DNA of 64,000 nt, taken from positions 596,001 through 660,000 of the forward strand of contig NC_064042.1 in NCBI RefSeq assembly GCF_932526225.1, in the 5' to 3' direction. The stretch's first letter is position 1. Every line of letters starts with the position of its first letter. The notes below the pieces were generated by a model. It did not search any database. It saw nothing but the letters and a program-made list of their open reading frames with translations, and was not told where the DNA came from. This document shows positions 40,778-54,100 of this stretch, one piece after another. This stretch comes from Nematostella vectensis. Its lineage: Eukaryota; Cnidaria; Anthozoa; Actiniaria; Edwardsiidae. A program made the position numbers and the translations under genes.

Positions 40778-43700
40778 CTTCATGACATTGCAGAGCTGAG
40801 GAAAGTCTTTTGCGGCGAGCAGTTTGTCTTGGTGAAGGGCTAACAGAGTGATAGCCACTCTTAACAAGATCTTGGAGCCTTCATAAAACAGGCTGTCCCA
40901 TATCCGAAGAACCGTCTAAATAAAACAAGAAAATTAGCCTTACAAAGATTTGATTGAAATGTGTTTCCTTGACAAAATATGTGTCAGGTGGTAGCCATAT
41001 ACCTAACATGGACGAGATACTAGAAAGAAAAAAGATCTGCTAATAAGCTTAACAAACCCTCCAGCTTAAAACCCTGGATACTGAAATTCGTCCCTTCTGC
41101 ACCAACTGTAGCTGTAGCTTTGCAAGAGTGAATAAGATCAGGGGCCTAGCCAGGGGGGGGTGCTAGGGTGCCCGGGCCTGGCCCCCCCTTTTCAGTAGCC
41201 AAAAATACAGAAAATGTATGAGACATTATCTAAAACACAGAAGAAAATGCTACGCGGCTGAAGATGCTGTGATGAGAGACAGTTTTGCATGGGCTGAAAA
41301 TGGTAAGTTGTACTGGAGCACCAAAATGCATGGCTTTGCAAAAGGTATATTTACCTCAACAGGTAGGACGTCAATATAAAGGCAGATAAACCACTTAGTA
41401 GAGAATATGCTGTAGGATAGACCGATAGACTCGATGTGATGGTGAAGGGTTGGTAGCTTAATTCTGAAATGAATAAATATGACTTCAGTACATATTGTGT
41501 GTTCAAATGTGATACACAAAAAGTCTGAGTACTTGATGAGCTTTGGTATAAAAATTTTTCAAATAAATAAATGAAATTTAATGGCCCTGAAGGGAGGGTG
41601 AACTTGAATAATTCCTCAACCAGCTACCTTCATTGAACATAAGGAACAGTCCCAGAGAGAGGGTTGGGGTTAGATAAGTTACTTAGATGAAAACTCACTT
41701 GACAAGTTCCGAGAGGACCTCTTGTTCCACCTGCAGACCCATCATATCTTTGGCGTAATAATCTAGAGAATCACAAATAGGATGGTGAAAGGGTTTCATA
41801 TTTATTTGCATAAGGGATTGAAGAATAATATGCAATGGCACCTGGGGATAGGAACAATGGTGTTGTGATTTGAGATAAGATTCTTTACTAGGTATTTACA
41901 AACCTTAAAAATATGACCCCCAGTCCATAAAAACAACAGAGATCATGCATCTAAATACCTGGTAGCCTCTTCATCATCATAGCTTCCAGTAACCAGAAGG
42001 CAGGCTCCTCTGTCTTGATTATGAGCAGAAGTAGACCAGCTATGTAATTCAACCCCTGTGATAGTGATGACAAAGGTAGTGGCATTAAAAAAAACAAAAA
42101 AAACAGCTGTGTCCACTTCTTATGTATCAGGGGAGGATGTGTGGGAGAATCTGTTCTGTGTTGGATGTTCCTACCTGACAGTAGCCAATCTTAGGATTGT
42201 GATGTATCAGGGGAGGATGTGTGGGAGAATCTGTTCTGTGTTGAATGTTCCAACCTGACAGGATGTGTGGTAGAATCTGTTCTGTATTGAATGTTCCTAC
42301 CTGACAGTAGCCAATCTTAGGATTGTGAACTGCATAAGCAACTAAAATGTTCTTTAATTTCTGTTTAAGGCTATCAGATGAGGAACCAAAGTAGATATTT
42401 TCTGGAAAGGTCCTGTCAATATCTGTGAATACAACAAACATGAATGCGTCAGCTGCAGGTACAACTGCAAAAGAAAACAGTTAGGTATTCTTAGGTATTG
42501 ATGAAGGGTTTGCCTTTAAGCCTGTCTTAAACAAGCATGAAATGAGCTACAAATGATTGTGGCATAGCCAGCCCCATTGCCTGTGCAGTGATAGAGGGGG
42601 CTAAATAACAAAGTAATATCAGTTTTGTAGAGGGGTTACAGCCCTCCAGCCCCCTTAAATGTGTGGTGTGTAAACATACACAAGGGCGTTTACAGGGGGG
42701 TGCACAAGGTGCATGCGGACCCCCCTTGGTGGTCAAAAAGTGGGTCATTTCTCTTGGGATATTTAAATGCTGTGCTTTTTCAATATGTTACCTATAACTG
42801 TGCACTCCCCTCAGCCAATCCTGGGTAGGTGCCTGATACATGTGTGCTTTCCCTATTTCTGTCTTTCATTGTTAGGCACCCTAAGTCAAGCCAAGCTCAC
42901 CTGTTAATATACTGTTCCTCACAATATCATCCAACTCAGATTCTAACAGTGATTGATAGTATCCCGGAAGCTTCTTCATTCTCTTCCGGGCCCCACTTAT
43001 ATCCATCCATACCTAAATACAAGGAAATACATATTACACACTGTTGAAAAACCTAAACATTATACACACTTGTTGATAGATAGCAGAAAGGAATTGAATA
43101 AGATACTTGAAATGATTGATGCACACTTATTTACTGTCATTACAAACTAATAGGGAAAAAATGACAGACATCAAAATTCAAGAATATAAAAATGTATATG
43201 AACCGAAAATTAAAGAGTCAAGAAAAAAAAACAGACAAATGTCTACAGAGAGATGGACAGACATACAAAGTCAGTCAGGAGTCAGACAATAGCTTCCAAT
43301 TGTAGTAACACTCACCTGTGCTCTATGACTTGAAGGCACTCCTTTCCTAACAAATCTCTTGACTGAAAGACAAAACAATCACTTTCAAGCTACACTGCAA
43401 GTCAGGAAAATAGAATATAGTGACACAATACAGTAGCTCATTGATATGGACTTTTTTTTCTCTCACAAAGGTGTGGGAAATTGGCTACACATAGGAACTA
43501 GGAATCCTTCCACTTTTTAGATAAGAACATCAGGCTTGTGGTCCCATCTCTAACTGCACTTTTTTCTTGTATTGGTAAAAGAAAAGTTGTCCAATCTTCA
43601 GTGACAGTACTAGCTCTCACTCATGGTTGTAAAATATGAGAATCAGTCTGTATCTACATACCGATGAGTAAAGTCTGTCACATGTGAAGTGCAATTGATT

Positions 43701-44766
43701 ATGTCTCATAGTGTAAATTTACATTCATTTTCATTTCCATGCATCCACACTTACTTTTTCTAGACTTTTTAACTTTTGAAGAACCCTTTAATACACTGCC
43801 CCATCGAGTAGCTCTATGTGCCAGGATACGTATGTAAGATGACATAAATTCGCTGTAGGTTTTGTAATCAAAGTCGTCTGGTCGGTGGAAACCATACTCA
43901 TCAACTGGACTTTAAAAGAAGAACTCAATAATCAAGAGCTGATCTGGTTAATTGGCTAATGGGAGAGGGGAGGTGTTTATTCGATGGTAATGGGGTGTGA
44001 ACCTGCAATTATTATTTTTTAATGGAGAGTTTTTATTCCAAAATAATAAATTTTATACTGTACTGTATTCCTGATTAGCTGAGCTATTTCAGTGATAATC
44101 TGTACTCTATTATATGCATTATGTCTGTGCAGCCTAACATCATTTGCATGTGCAACCAACATCAACACAGCTGATTGGCTCATTTGTGCGCTCACATCTA
44201 AAGCTAGCCTGCTTCACCAAAATGCTGTGACACATAATCCAGATGACTTGACATACTAATATGCCCTTGCTTACATTTTATAACAAAATAAAAAACAGGT
44301 TTAAAATCGCAATATGGGCAAACGACTATGCAATAATACTGAACCTCTGAGAAATGTCAGGAAGAAAAATATTCTCAATAGACATACTTTGTGCAGATCA
44401 ACACGATTCGTTGTGTACCTTCAGTTCTTTTCAGCACTACATGTGATACATGTAAGTTCTATCGATTCATGTGATTTCGACGTGGCTACATTAGATTTTA
44501 ATCATTTACTGCTCTAAATGGTATAAATATTACATAATCTAATTCAATCTAATCCTGTAACTCTTAGCAAAGGCCCAATATTGCCAAGTTAGCAAGCGAT
44601 CACTAGTTCCGCATTACCTCCATCGCCGTTCAAAAAGCTGATCAGGATGTTGTGTGTCAAATTTGTTTTCATTCATACTCACCAAAAACGACCGATTTAG
44701 AATAGAAATTGAATCGGTAGAGAAGCCAAATATTTGGTTATAAGCTTACCTTTCTATTGTAGACAT
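40778..44766 (-). CDS. GRTP1-like TBC domain RabGAP (C-terminal exon not found)
   Basis: Minus-strand exons in order: 44766-44750, 43909-43755, 43362-43316, 43012-42901, 42422-42301, 42055-41959, 41762-41699, 41463-41355, 40915-40778; phases 2,1,0,1,0,1,2,0 are consistent, giving 287 codons. The sequence follows human GRTP1 throughout: DEYGFHRPDDFD, VRKGVPSSHRAQVWMDISG, then DIDRTFPEN carrying the TBC arginine finger, GYCQ-GLNYIAG carrying the glutamine finger (split between exons 5 and 6), KWFICLYIDVLPVE and RIWDSLFYEGSKI. Predicted to stimulate GTP hydrolysis by a Rab. The last frame ends LCNVMK at a good donor. About 45 residues of the family C-terminus are not accounted for and lie left of 40778. 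Confidence 0.92.
42127..42300. repeat. Duplicated end of GRTP1 exon 5 with its donor site
   Basis: CCTACCTGACAGTAGCC followed by AATCTTAGGATTGTGA (the complement of the exon end plus GTAGG donor) occurs at the true site (42297-42328) and again at about 42171-42203. A third shorter copy (CCAACCTGACAGG) lies at 42250. They sit in two to three units of a repeat containing GATGTGTGGGAGAATCTG. Confidence 0.85.
42679..42838. mobile_element. Dispersed repeat copy (MITE family of 40202-40336)
   Basis: Starts CAAGGGCGTTTACAGG and ends CCTGGGTAGGTGCCTG, roughly inverted. The interior (CAAAAAGTGGGTCATTTC, TGTGCTTTTTCAATATG) matches the copies at 36083 and 40202. It lies in an intron of the GRTP1 gene, next to the donor of exon 4. 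Confidence 0.6.
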
Positions 44767-45118
44767 ATTAATGTCTTGATATGAGGAATGGAAGCTGAAA
44801 ATAGTACGGCCCCTTACGTTCTTGTCACGACCAGAAATTGATTACAAACAAATCTACACTAAACACGAATCTAATTGGTCTAGAGTTATCTATTGTCTGC
44901 AATATACCAATCATGCTACTTGTTATTTGCAATTACAATGGATTGTGGGTAATGACGAGGCGATGTCTAACAAAATGGCGGTCTTGCTTTCGATCGAGAA
45001 TCACAAAGACGAGAAACAATGAATCGCAGATCTCCTTAGAATGAGGACTGCGCATTTTGGAGTATTTTATTGATAGCGCGTGTCTGCTGGTTGTGTGTTC
45101 TGCGCGTTTTGTCACGTC
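44767..45118. promoter_or_regulatory. Divergent promoter region of GRTP1 (-) and WDR44 (+)
   Basis: Only 352 bp separate the two start codons. No TATA box is obvious on either side. CCAAT-like sequences are present (ACCAATCATG near 44907, and its inverse). Just before the WDR44 ATG the sequence is GTCACGTCATGG, in which TCACGTCA resembles a CRE/ATF-type site overlapping the start. Confidence 0.55.
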
Positions 45119-48100
45119 ATGGCGTCTGACAGCGATTCCGAGGGGGAGTTCTATGATGCCCCCGATTCGCACTGTGACAGCAGGTACGATGTTCTACCTG
45201 GGACTTTTTTTATTCCATCCCACTTGACCACTGCCTGAAATCACCCCATGTGTCACATTTCACCTGTGCCTTTGTTGCATTTTAAGACTAAAAAAAAATG
45301 AAAATAACGCCCACGAAAGAAATTCTAGTATTATATAAACAATAATCCAAAGATCCAAACTCGTTGTGTACCTGAAAGAAAAACAATTCACGAAAGTATT
45401 ATTAATTTTTCAGTTTTGGGACGCCAAAGGGAGACATGAATATTGAGGTAAATATGAGGAATTATTGTTTATATCGTAGTATGTGATTTTGAATTGAATA
45501 ATTGTATAATTTCTGTCCTCCAAAAGAGTTGATAAAAAGAAACCATGACCACCGTCATAATCTATGTTATCAATCTGAATAATGCGCAATAGCCAATTAT
45601 AAAACTAAGCCATTTTTTATATTTATTACATACCTTAAATTTGAACAACTTGCACTTTGGTATGTTTAATTTTAAATCCATACCAAACACTTATAAGCTT
45701 CCTGAAACAATAAGCACTTCAAAAACAAATCAAACAAGGCTCACAATAGAATACTTATCATCTTATGGCATTGTCTTGTATTGAATTATTGAAGGGAGCG
45801 TTGTTTGATTTATTGAATTTGTGCTGATTTTTTAGTGTTGTTGTATAGAGGGTGCTAAGTATTTTAAATCATAGGTGTGTTAAGCTACCACAAAACCCCA
45901 GGGGGATGGGAAAAGGTCTGCTATGATCAGTCACTAGGAGGAAGGGGGGGGGGGGGGGGGGCAGACCCCAAAATATTGTACTACCAAAAATACTAAGTAT
46001 AGAAAAACTCAACTTCTCCAAACTCCAGAATATTCAGCACATATCAAATTACTTGGTTCACAACAACCAAGCAGCACTTTTTCATGAGTTGAATACAAAA
46101 TATATTTCTTACCCAGGCCGCTGGGTAAAATATCTTAAAAGCCCCCTAAGCTCTTGACACCCCAAAAAATCCAAGGCAAGGTTTTTATGGCAAAAACAAG
46201 GAATATATGATCCCTAGACACCCTGTCATGCTACTGCGATAAACACTGGAAAATGCTTTTGACAGAATTTTACATGTTTGATTATAATCTAAAGTCGAGC
46301 AAAAAAAAAAAATACAATTAGATTATTCTGTTACAATATGAATGTTTGTGTTAACAATAGTATATATTTAAGTAAACTATATTGTGATTTGAATAATAAA
46401 TGAGGTATTTTTATTTTAGTCACCAGTTAAAGAACTCCTGCTAAAGACAGATAGTGAAGTGATAAAAAACAAAGACTTGGACAGACCAAGTACTCATATA
46501 AGTGATGTCATAGTCCCAACTTCAGACTCATTAGAGATTTCTTGTGATACCCAATCAACCCAATCAGACAATGCTGAATCTAATCAAGACTGTGGAGCTA
46601 CAAGTGGAGGTGAAAAAAACTCTTCTTACCAAGCAGAACCAGCCCCACTGACCTCACCCCCTGCAGATGTCCCCCCTGTTTGTCTCCCAGTTGTTAGTAA
46701 TACTAGTTTACCAAATGAGCCTCAGAGCACTGAAGTAGTAAAAAATACAGTAGGTGATCCACCTCCCCCTGTTGCTCCGCCCAGGAGGAAGCGAAAGAAA
46801 AAGTCCGCTGGACAAGTTGAGGATAAAGTTGATGGGCCGGCAGCCTCAACACAGCAAGATCCCTCGCAAACCGTTGCTGCAGTGTTAGCAGCACCCTCTA
46901 AGGAGTCCGAGGGTGCTTTAGGTGTGGCTGTTGCCTTAATCTCTAACGACACAGACAAACAAACAGTGTTAGTTGCTGGTGCAAAATGTACTGATAATGG
47001 AACAATTAAAACTGCTGTGGGCTCTGTTATCCAACCTGCTAGTTCTATCAACAATCCTGCAGATCCTAGCATTCAACTGGACTACAAATCTCAGGAAATG
47101 AAGGAAATTTTAGCAAAAGCAAGCTCCACAGAGGTCATTCCTGCCCTTACGTTAGACTCCCGCTTAAAATCACACTCCGTTACTTCACTGGGGAGCAGTG
47201 GTAATAAGTCAGATAGTTTCATGAGTTTATCAAGTAATGCATCTAATGGTCCAATCATGCGCAAGTCAGGTTCTTCTGCTTCTGTTGGAAGCATCCATTC
47301 TTTTCAACATGGTGAGCTTGTGCGCGTCAGATCAGCTTCAGGACGGCCACTTTCTGACATTGTAAGTATCCGTGACTTGAAGTCTCCCCAGAAATGTATT
47401 TATTGATGCATTTATGCGTTTTTGCCAAAAGAATAAAAAGGGTAAATATGTTCAGATGTCCACCACAATAAAGAACTTTGTTTCAGATTTTTGTAATAAG
47501 TCAAATCACTTTTAATCAGTGCCCAGTGTAAGCAGAGCTTGAGCTTCTCTGTAAAGTTGAAGGCTTTGTTATGACAAAATGTGTGATTAAATGTGTTTTT
47601 TTGGTTAAGGAAATTCTTGAGCAAGTGTTGGTGAAGAACCTGGATACGGGAGAAAGTATTCCACTTAGTCTTGCTGAGGAACGGCTTCCAAAGGGCACTA
47701 ATCCGCTTGCTTTACACATCATGCGACTCACCTCAGAGTACCACAGGTGTGTGCTCAGCTATGAATATAAAAGCGTAGAGGGTTGGGTCTGCCAGAGCCC
47801 AAAATTTAATACACACTTACTCACCCAATCCCTATCTGTTACGTCATTTATACACTTCTGAGTGTGTTTGCAGTTGCATGGTACTGCACTGCTCGGCCAG
47901 GGTATAGGCCCCATAAAGCTTAACCTAGCCTACAGTACCCCTGACTTGATCTACCCCTGACCTGAGCCACCCCTGACATGATCCACCCCTGACATGATCC
48001 ACCCCTGACTTGATCCACCCCTGACCTGATCCACCCCTGACTTGATCCACCCCTGACTTGATCTACCCCTGACCTGATCCACCCCTGACTTGATCCACCC

Positions 48101-51100
48101 CTATTTCATTTCTTCTCAATTTAACATTAGTGGTTACCCAACCAACAAATACCGTAGCTTTATCATCAGTTTGGATACAGAAGAACTCATATAAACTGGA
48201 CTTGTTGATACACCTGATTTAGGAATAGGAAATCCCTAATGTAAAGTGAGTCTCGATAGTAGTTTTCATAACACTGTAAGGGACTTGAAAACCAGATTTT
48301 TTATGCGGTTATCCTTTATATATTAAAGGCAAGCTTTAAGGGGGGGCTCATAAAATCCTATGAGGGAATGTTAAAACATAAACTCTACTTTGCAGCAACT
48401 CAAATTTGTCTACAATTGATGCTGAAGATGGCATTGAGGTTGGTCGTAAAGTCAAGAAAAAGACGTAAGAGTTATTCCCAAGAATAGTGATAGTGACAAA
48501 GGATGAGAGAAGTTAGCATTTATATATAACAGTTATTTAAAAAAGCATTTCTTTACTCTTCTTACACAACAGCAAAATGGCAGAAGATTATTATAAGTTA
48601 TAGCATGACACAAGGGGAATTTAGTGTTTAAATGTCCCCGCAACCGAGGGATGATTAGTTGAAGTCCCGACGCTGCAGGCTGACCATGATCACCAAGGAA
48701 ATAAAATTGTGACTACGAGTAATATTAGGTTGGATTAGTGAACATGGTTTAATGGATCAGGGCATTGCATATGCATTGTTCTTTTTATCCCTCTAGAGAC
48801 CACACATTTTCACTTACAATTTTCAAACCAAACATAGTTGATTTACATAGTTGCCTACTTATTGACAGTTTAGTTCTTTGACGTCATTAGCACACATGTG
48901 TATAGCAATCAAAATCATCTTACATGGATCTAGTTTAACATTGTTTAGGTATCACAAGATGAAATATTATTTTTCTGCATTAATCAGCAAGCTGCCTTCT
49001 ATTTATTTCCCTGGTGGAAACTAGAAGACAATGATCTTGGTTCTAAATTTCTCTTATGCACTGATGTAGGGGGAAATTTAGAAGACGAAAGATTTTTTTG
49101 TCTTTTTGTAAATTTTCCTCATTATTAATGTGTGAGGGAAATTTAGAAACTTAATCTCCCTCATTAATAATGTATGAGGGAAATTTAGAACCATCTATTG
49201 TTTTCAAGGAAATTTCGCTAGTAATCATCTCTCAGAAAACAAAAGAATCTGAGGTGAGGGTAGTGTTTTATAAGTGCGTCTTAGGACATCTGAATTGATA
49301 AAAATGATTATTAAAATTGTAAGGTGGAGTATAAATTGTCTTACTTTACCATTTTTGTATCAGGAAAAAGCTGAAGAAGTTCTTAGGTAGGACAGTCAAC
49401 AAGATGAAAGTTGAGAAAAAGATGAAGGACATGACAATCAAGGAGGGCAAGGAATGTAAGCACTGTTCAAATGAAGGCCGTCCTATGCCAACCATTCTTA
49501 TAAAGGGAAATCTTACAGCATATCAACAATGACAACAATCAAACAAAAAGTCACCACACACAAAATAAAGAAAGAGATCAATAGCATTTATTAGCACCTA
49601 AACCCTACAATGATTTACCAACAATTGTTGTCTGAGGAAATGTCCTTTACAATGACATTTGAGCACATTATAAACTAATAAACACTACCTACATACATGT
49701 ATAACATTATTTTGATGGTTTGTTTTGTTTTATCTCTCTGTTGTTTGCAAGACCCCCACTTATACCAGGCCTTTTATGAAGAGTTTATCTTAGTTGCTAA
49801 ATAGAAAACTATTGAATAACCATTTGTGTTCTTATTACAGCTGTTCGCAGTGAAGAGAGTTCTTCTAGTGATGAAGATGGAGCTTCTCAGGAGACTCCTT
49901 CTGTCCCATTCATCAAGGTGTGGTCAGGAGTGGTATCCTAGGAAAACAAATTTTGATACCATACAGCACTGGTGACAATTGATTCCCACATCAGACGCTG
50001 TCTCTATATTTCGAACTCTTCATAGCTCTTGTGGTCAGATTGTTTTAAAAGGTTTTGAATTGGTCAGGCATGTGTCATGCATGCCCCCTTGATTGCCCCT
50101 TGATTGCCAAAAAATGTTATTATGTATTGAAAAAATTTACCTCTCCCACCAAATCCTGGCTACATGCATAGTGCCTGCTGCATTGAAGAGAGTGTATCAA
50201 GTAAACTATGTTACTATCACGTCAAAAAAGCAATGTTATAATGTTTGACCTGGCACATTCCTCGAACATAATCAGATTTTGCCTGTTGAGACAATATTTA
50301 TTTTTAGATCTGTTATTTATTTTGACTGTTTTTTCAATCTGTTATTTGTTTAGACTGTTTTTTGTATCTCTGTTATTTATTTAGACTGTTTGTTTTGTAG
50401 ATAAAGTCTGCCCATGGCAAGGGCCCTGTGGAGTTTGAGAAACTCAAGTTGTTACAGGACCTGAGTGGGGAACATGTGGTGAGTGATGCACAATATAAGC
50501 CATGCATATTAGAGGCTGGGTTGCACAATATAAGCCATGCATATTAGAGGCTGGGTTGCCCAATATCAGCCATTCATATTAGAGGCTGGGTTGCACAATA
50601 TAAGCCATTTATATTAGAGGCTGGGTTGCACAATATAAGCCATTCATTAGAGACTGGGTTGAACAATATAAGCCATTCATATTAGAGGCTGGGTTGCACA
50701 ATATAAGCCATTCATATTAGAGGCTTGGTTGCACAATATAAGCCATTCATTTTAGGGGCTGGGTTGAACAATATAAGCCATTTATATTAGAGGCTGCATT
50801 GCACAATATAAGCCTTTCATATTAGAGGCTGGGTTGAACAATATAAGCCATTCATATTAGAGGCTGAGTTGCACAATATAAGCCATTCATATTAGAGGCT
50901 GGGTTGCACAATATAAGCCATTCATTTTAGGGGCTGGGTTGCACGATATAAGCCATTTATATTAGAGGCTGCATTGCACAATATAAGCCTTTCATATTAG
51001 AGGCTGGGTTGAACAATATAAGCCATTCATATTAGAGGCTGGGTGGCGCTTTTGACAGAGCGTCCTTTTGAGATGCCTGTGCCTTTCACTAATAGGTTCT

Positions 51101-54100
51101 GGATTTGATTCCTTGTTATGACGTGTATTGTGTTGGTTTGTCTGTGCTTTTTGTGAGGTTTTCCTCCCTATAGCAGTTTTTGTGGTCAGACATGAATTAT
51201 ATGGCAGCAACCTAAAGTGCCTTCTAATTGACCATGTCCAGCATTCAGCTGCAGTGAGAGTGCGTTGCTTCCTAATTGACCATGTCCAGCAGTCAAGCTG
51301 CAGTGAGAGTTCATTGCTTCCTAATTGACCATGTCAGCAGTCAAGCTACAGTGAGAGTGCGTTGCTTCTTAATTGACCATGTCCAGCAGTCAAGCTGCAG
51401 TGAGAGTGCGTTGCTTCCTAATTGACCATGTCCAGCAGTCAAGCTGCAGTGAGAGTGCATTGCTTCCTAATTGACCATGTACAGCAGTCAAGCTGCAGTG
51501 AGAGTTCATTACTTCCTAATTGACCATGTCCAGCAGTCAAGCTGCAGTGAGAGTGCGTTGCTTCCTAATTGACCATGTCCAGCAGTCAAGCTGCAGTGGG
51601 AGTGCGTTGCTTCCTCAGTTGTCTGTAAGCCCACAAGAGGCTCTATACCCCTACATTAATTTAAGAGGTGGTATGGCAGAGAAAAGAACTCATCATGGCT
51701 TACTAAACTTTTAAAATTACTTGTCAGTGGGTGTGTTAGGGTAAGGCATGTCCCCAAGTACTTATGTCAAAGCCAGGAATCAGTGGGATGAGACATATTA
51801 TAATTTTTATGTTTTCTCCTTTTTTTATTACACTATGTTGATGCCTGCATTTTCTATCTCCAGGGAGCTGTGTGGACTATTAAGTTTTCTGTCTGTGGCA
51901 GGCTTATGGTATGTTGTTCACAAGATAGTCTAGGGTGTGGAAGGGGTGGAGGGGGGGTGGTAGTCTAGGGTGTGGAAGGGGTGGAGGGCGGGTGGCAGTC
52001 TAGGGTGTGGAAGGGGTGGAGGGCGGGTGTTAGGCTAGGGTGTGGAAGGGGTGGAGGGCGGGTAGTAGCCTAGGGTGTGGAAGGGTGGAGTGCGGGCAGT
52101 AGTTTGGAGTGTGGAAGGGGTAGAGGGCAGGTTAGTGTGGGGTATGGAAGGGGTGGAGGGCGGGTGGTAGTCTAAGGTGTGGAAAGGATGGATGGCGGGT
52201 GGTCGTCTAGGGTGTGGAATTGATGAAGGGTGGGTGGTAGTTTGGAGTGTGGAAGGGGTGAAGGGCGGGTGGCAGTCTAGGGTGTGGAAGGGGTGGAGGG
52301 CGGGTGTTAGGCTAGGGTGTGGAAGGGGTGGAGGGCGGGTAGTAGCCTAGGGTGTGGAAGGGGTGGAGGGCGGGTGGTAGCCTAGGGTGTGGAAGGGGTG
52401 GAGGGCGGGTAGTAGCCTAGGGTGTGGAAGGGTGGAGTGCGGGTAGTAGTTTGGAGTTTGGAAGGGGTAGAGGGCAGGTTAGTGTGGGGTGTGGAAGGGG
52501 TGGAGGGCGGGTGGTAGTCTAGGGTGTGTAAGGGATGGAGGGTGGGTGGTAGTCTAGGGTGTGGGAGGGGTGGAGGGCAGATGGAAGTCTAAGGTGTGGA
52601 AGGGGTGGAAGGCGGGTGGTCGTCTAGGGTGTGGAATTGATAGGGGGCGGGTGGTAGTCTAGGGTGTGGAAGGGATGGAGGGTGGGTGGTAGTCTAGGGT
52701 GTTTAAGGGGTGGAGGGCAGATGGAAGTGTTGTGGTTTGAAATGCTTCTTGGTTTGAAATTGTTAAAACCAGTTTGAAAAAAATTCAAACCATGCCACAT
52801 TTGTTGTGGTTTGAAATGCTTCTTGGTTTGAATTTTTTCAAACTGGTTTTAACAATTTCAAACCAAGAAGCATTTCAAACCACAACAGAAGTCTAAGGTG
52901 TGGAAGGGGTGGAGGGCGGGTAGTAGTTTGGAGTGTGGAAGGGGTGGAGGGCAGGGTAGTCTGAGGTGTGGAAGGGGTGGAGGGCGGGTGTTAGTCTAAG
53001 GTGTGGAAAGGATGGATGGCGGGTGGTCGTCTAGGGTGTGGAATTGATGAAGGGTGGGTGGTAGTTTGGAGTGTGGAAGGGGTTGAGGGCAGGGTAGTTT
53101 GGGGTGTGGGAAGGGTGGATGACGGATGGAAGTCTAAGGTGTGAAATTGATAGAGGGTGGGTGGTAGTCTAGGGTGTGAAATTGATAGAGGGTGGGTGGT
53201 AGTCTAGGGTGTGGAAGGGGTGGAGGGTGGGTGGTAGCCTAGGGTGTGAAATTGATAGAGGGTGGGTGGTAGTCTAGGGTGTGAAATTGATAGAGGGTGG
53301 GTGGTAGTCTAGGGTGTGGAAGGGGTGGAGCGCGGGTGGTAGTCTAGGGTGTGGAAGGGATGGAGGGTGGGTCATAGTCTAGGGTGTGGAAGGGGTGGAA
53401 GCGGGTGGTAGTCTAGTAGCACCTAATTTTTTTAATTTTGTTGTGTTTTAGGCAACAGCTGGACAAGACCATATGGTGGTGAGTAGGTGATAGGGGTTAT
53501 TGCAAAAGAGTACACAACTACGTTCAATGCCTCCTCCTTCATATTGCAACAGAGGATGTTCTCACCCTCTCATTATTATCGTTTATATGTTTATATTAAC
53601 CACTGTTGGGGTACAATCCATGGATTCTCGAAGGCGACCTTATTTAAAATAGGTTCACAAGACTGACTTTACTTTTTTTAACTCAAAAGGATGGTGGATA
53701 TCCACCAACCCTTTCTCTCTTTATCCACTTTCTGTGCCAGTTGTGCTTGGCCATATTGGATACTATATGGTTACTGTATTTTTCTGCATTTGGAGGGTTT
53801 GGGTAGCAGTAGAGTAATTATTGCCTGGTTATTTTTCTGCATTCAGAGGGTTTGGGTGTTGAAAGAATGCCAAGAATCCTTCGAGGAGATGAGGACAAAA
53901 TACTCCAAGCCTGCAGGTGAAAAATATATAGTGTTTAGCTCCAGCTCATGAAAATGCTTGTGTGAGTGTTCAATTTCAATGTTTGACAAAGATGTTTGCA
54001 TGTTTAGCCAGGCCTTAGCCACGCAGCAGATGTCTCTGTGTTTGTACCTTCTTGTCAGGTTTTAAATTAAACATTTTTTGATAATGTTAGTAACATAAGA

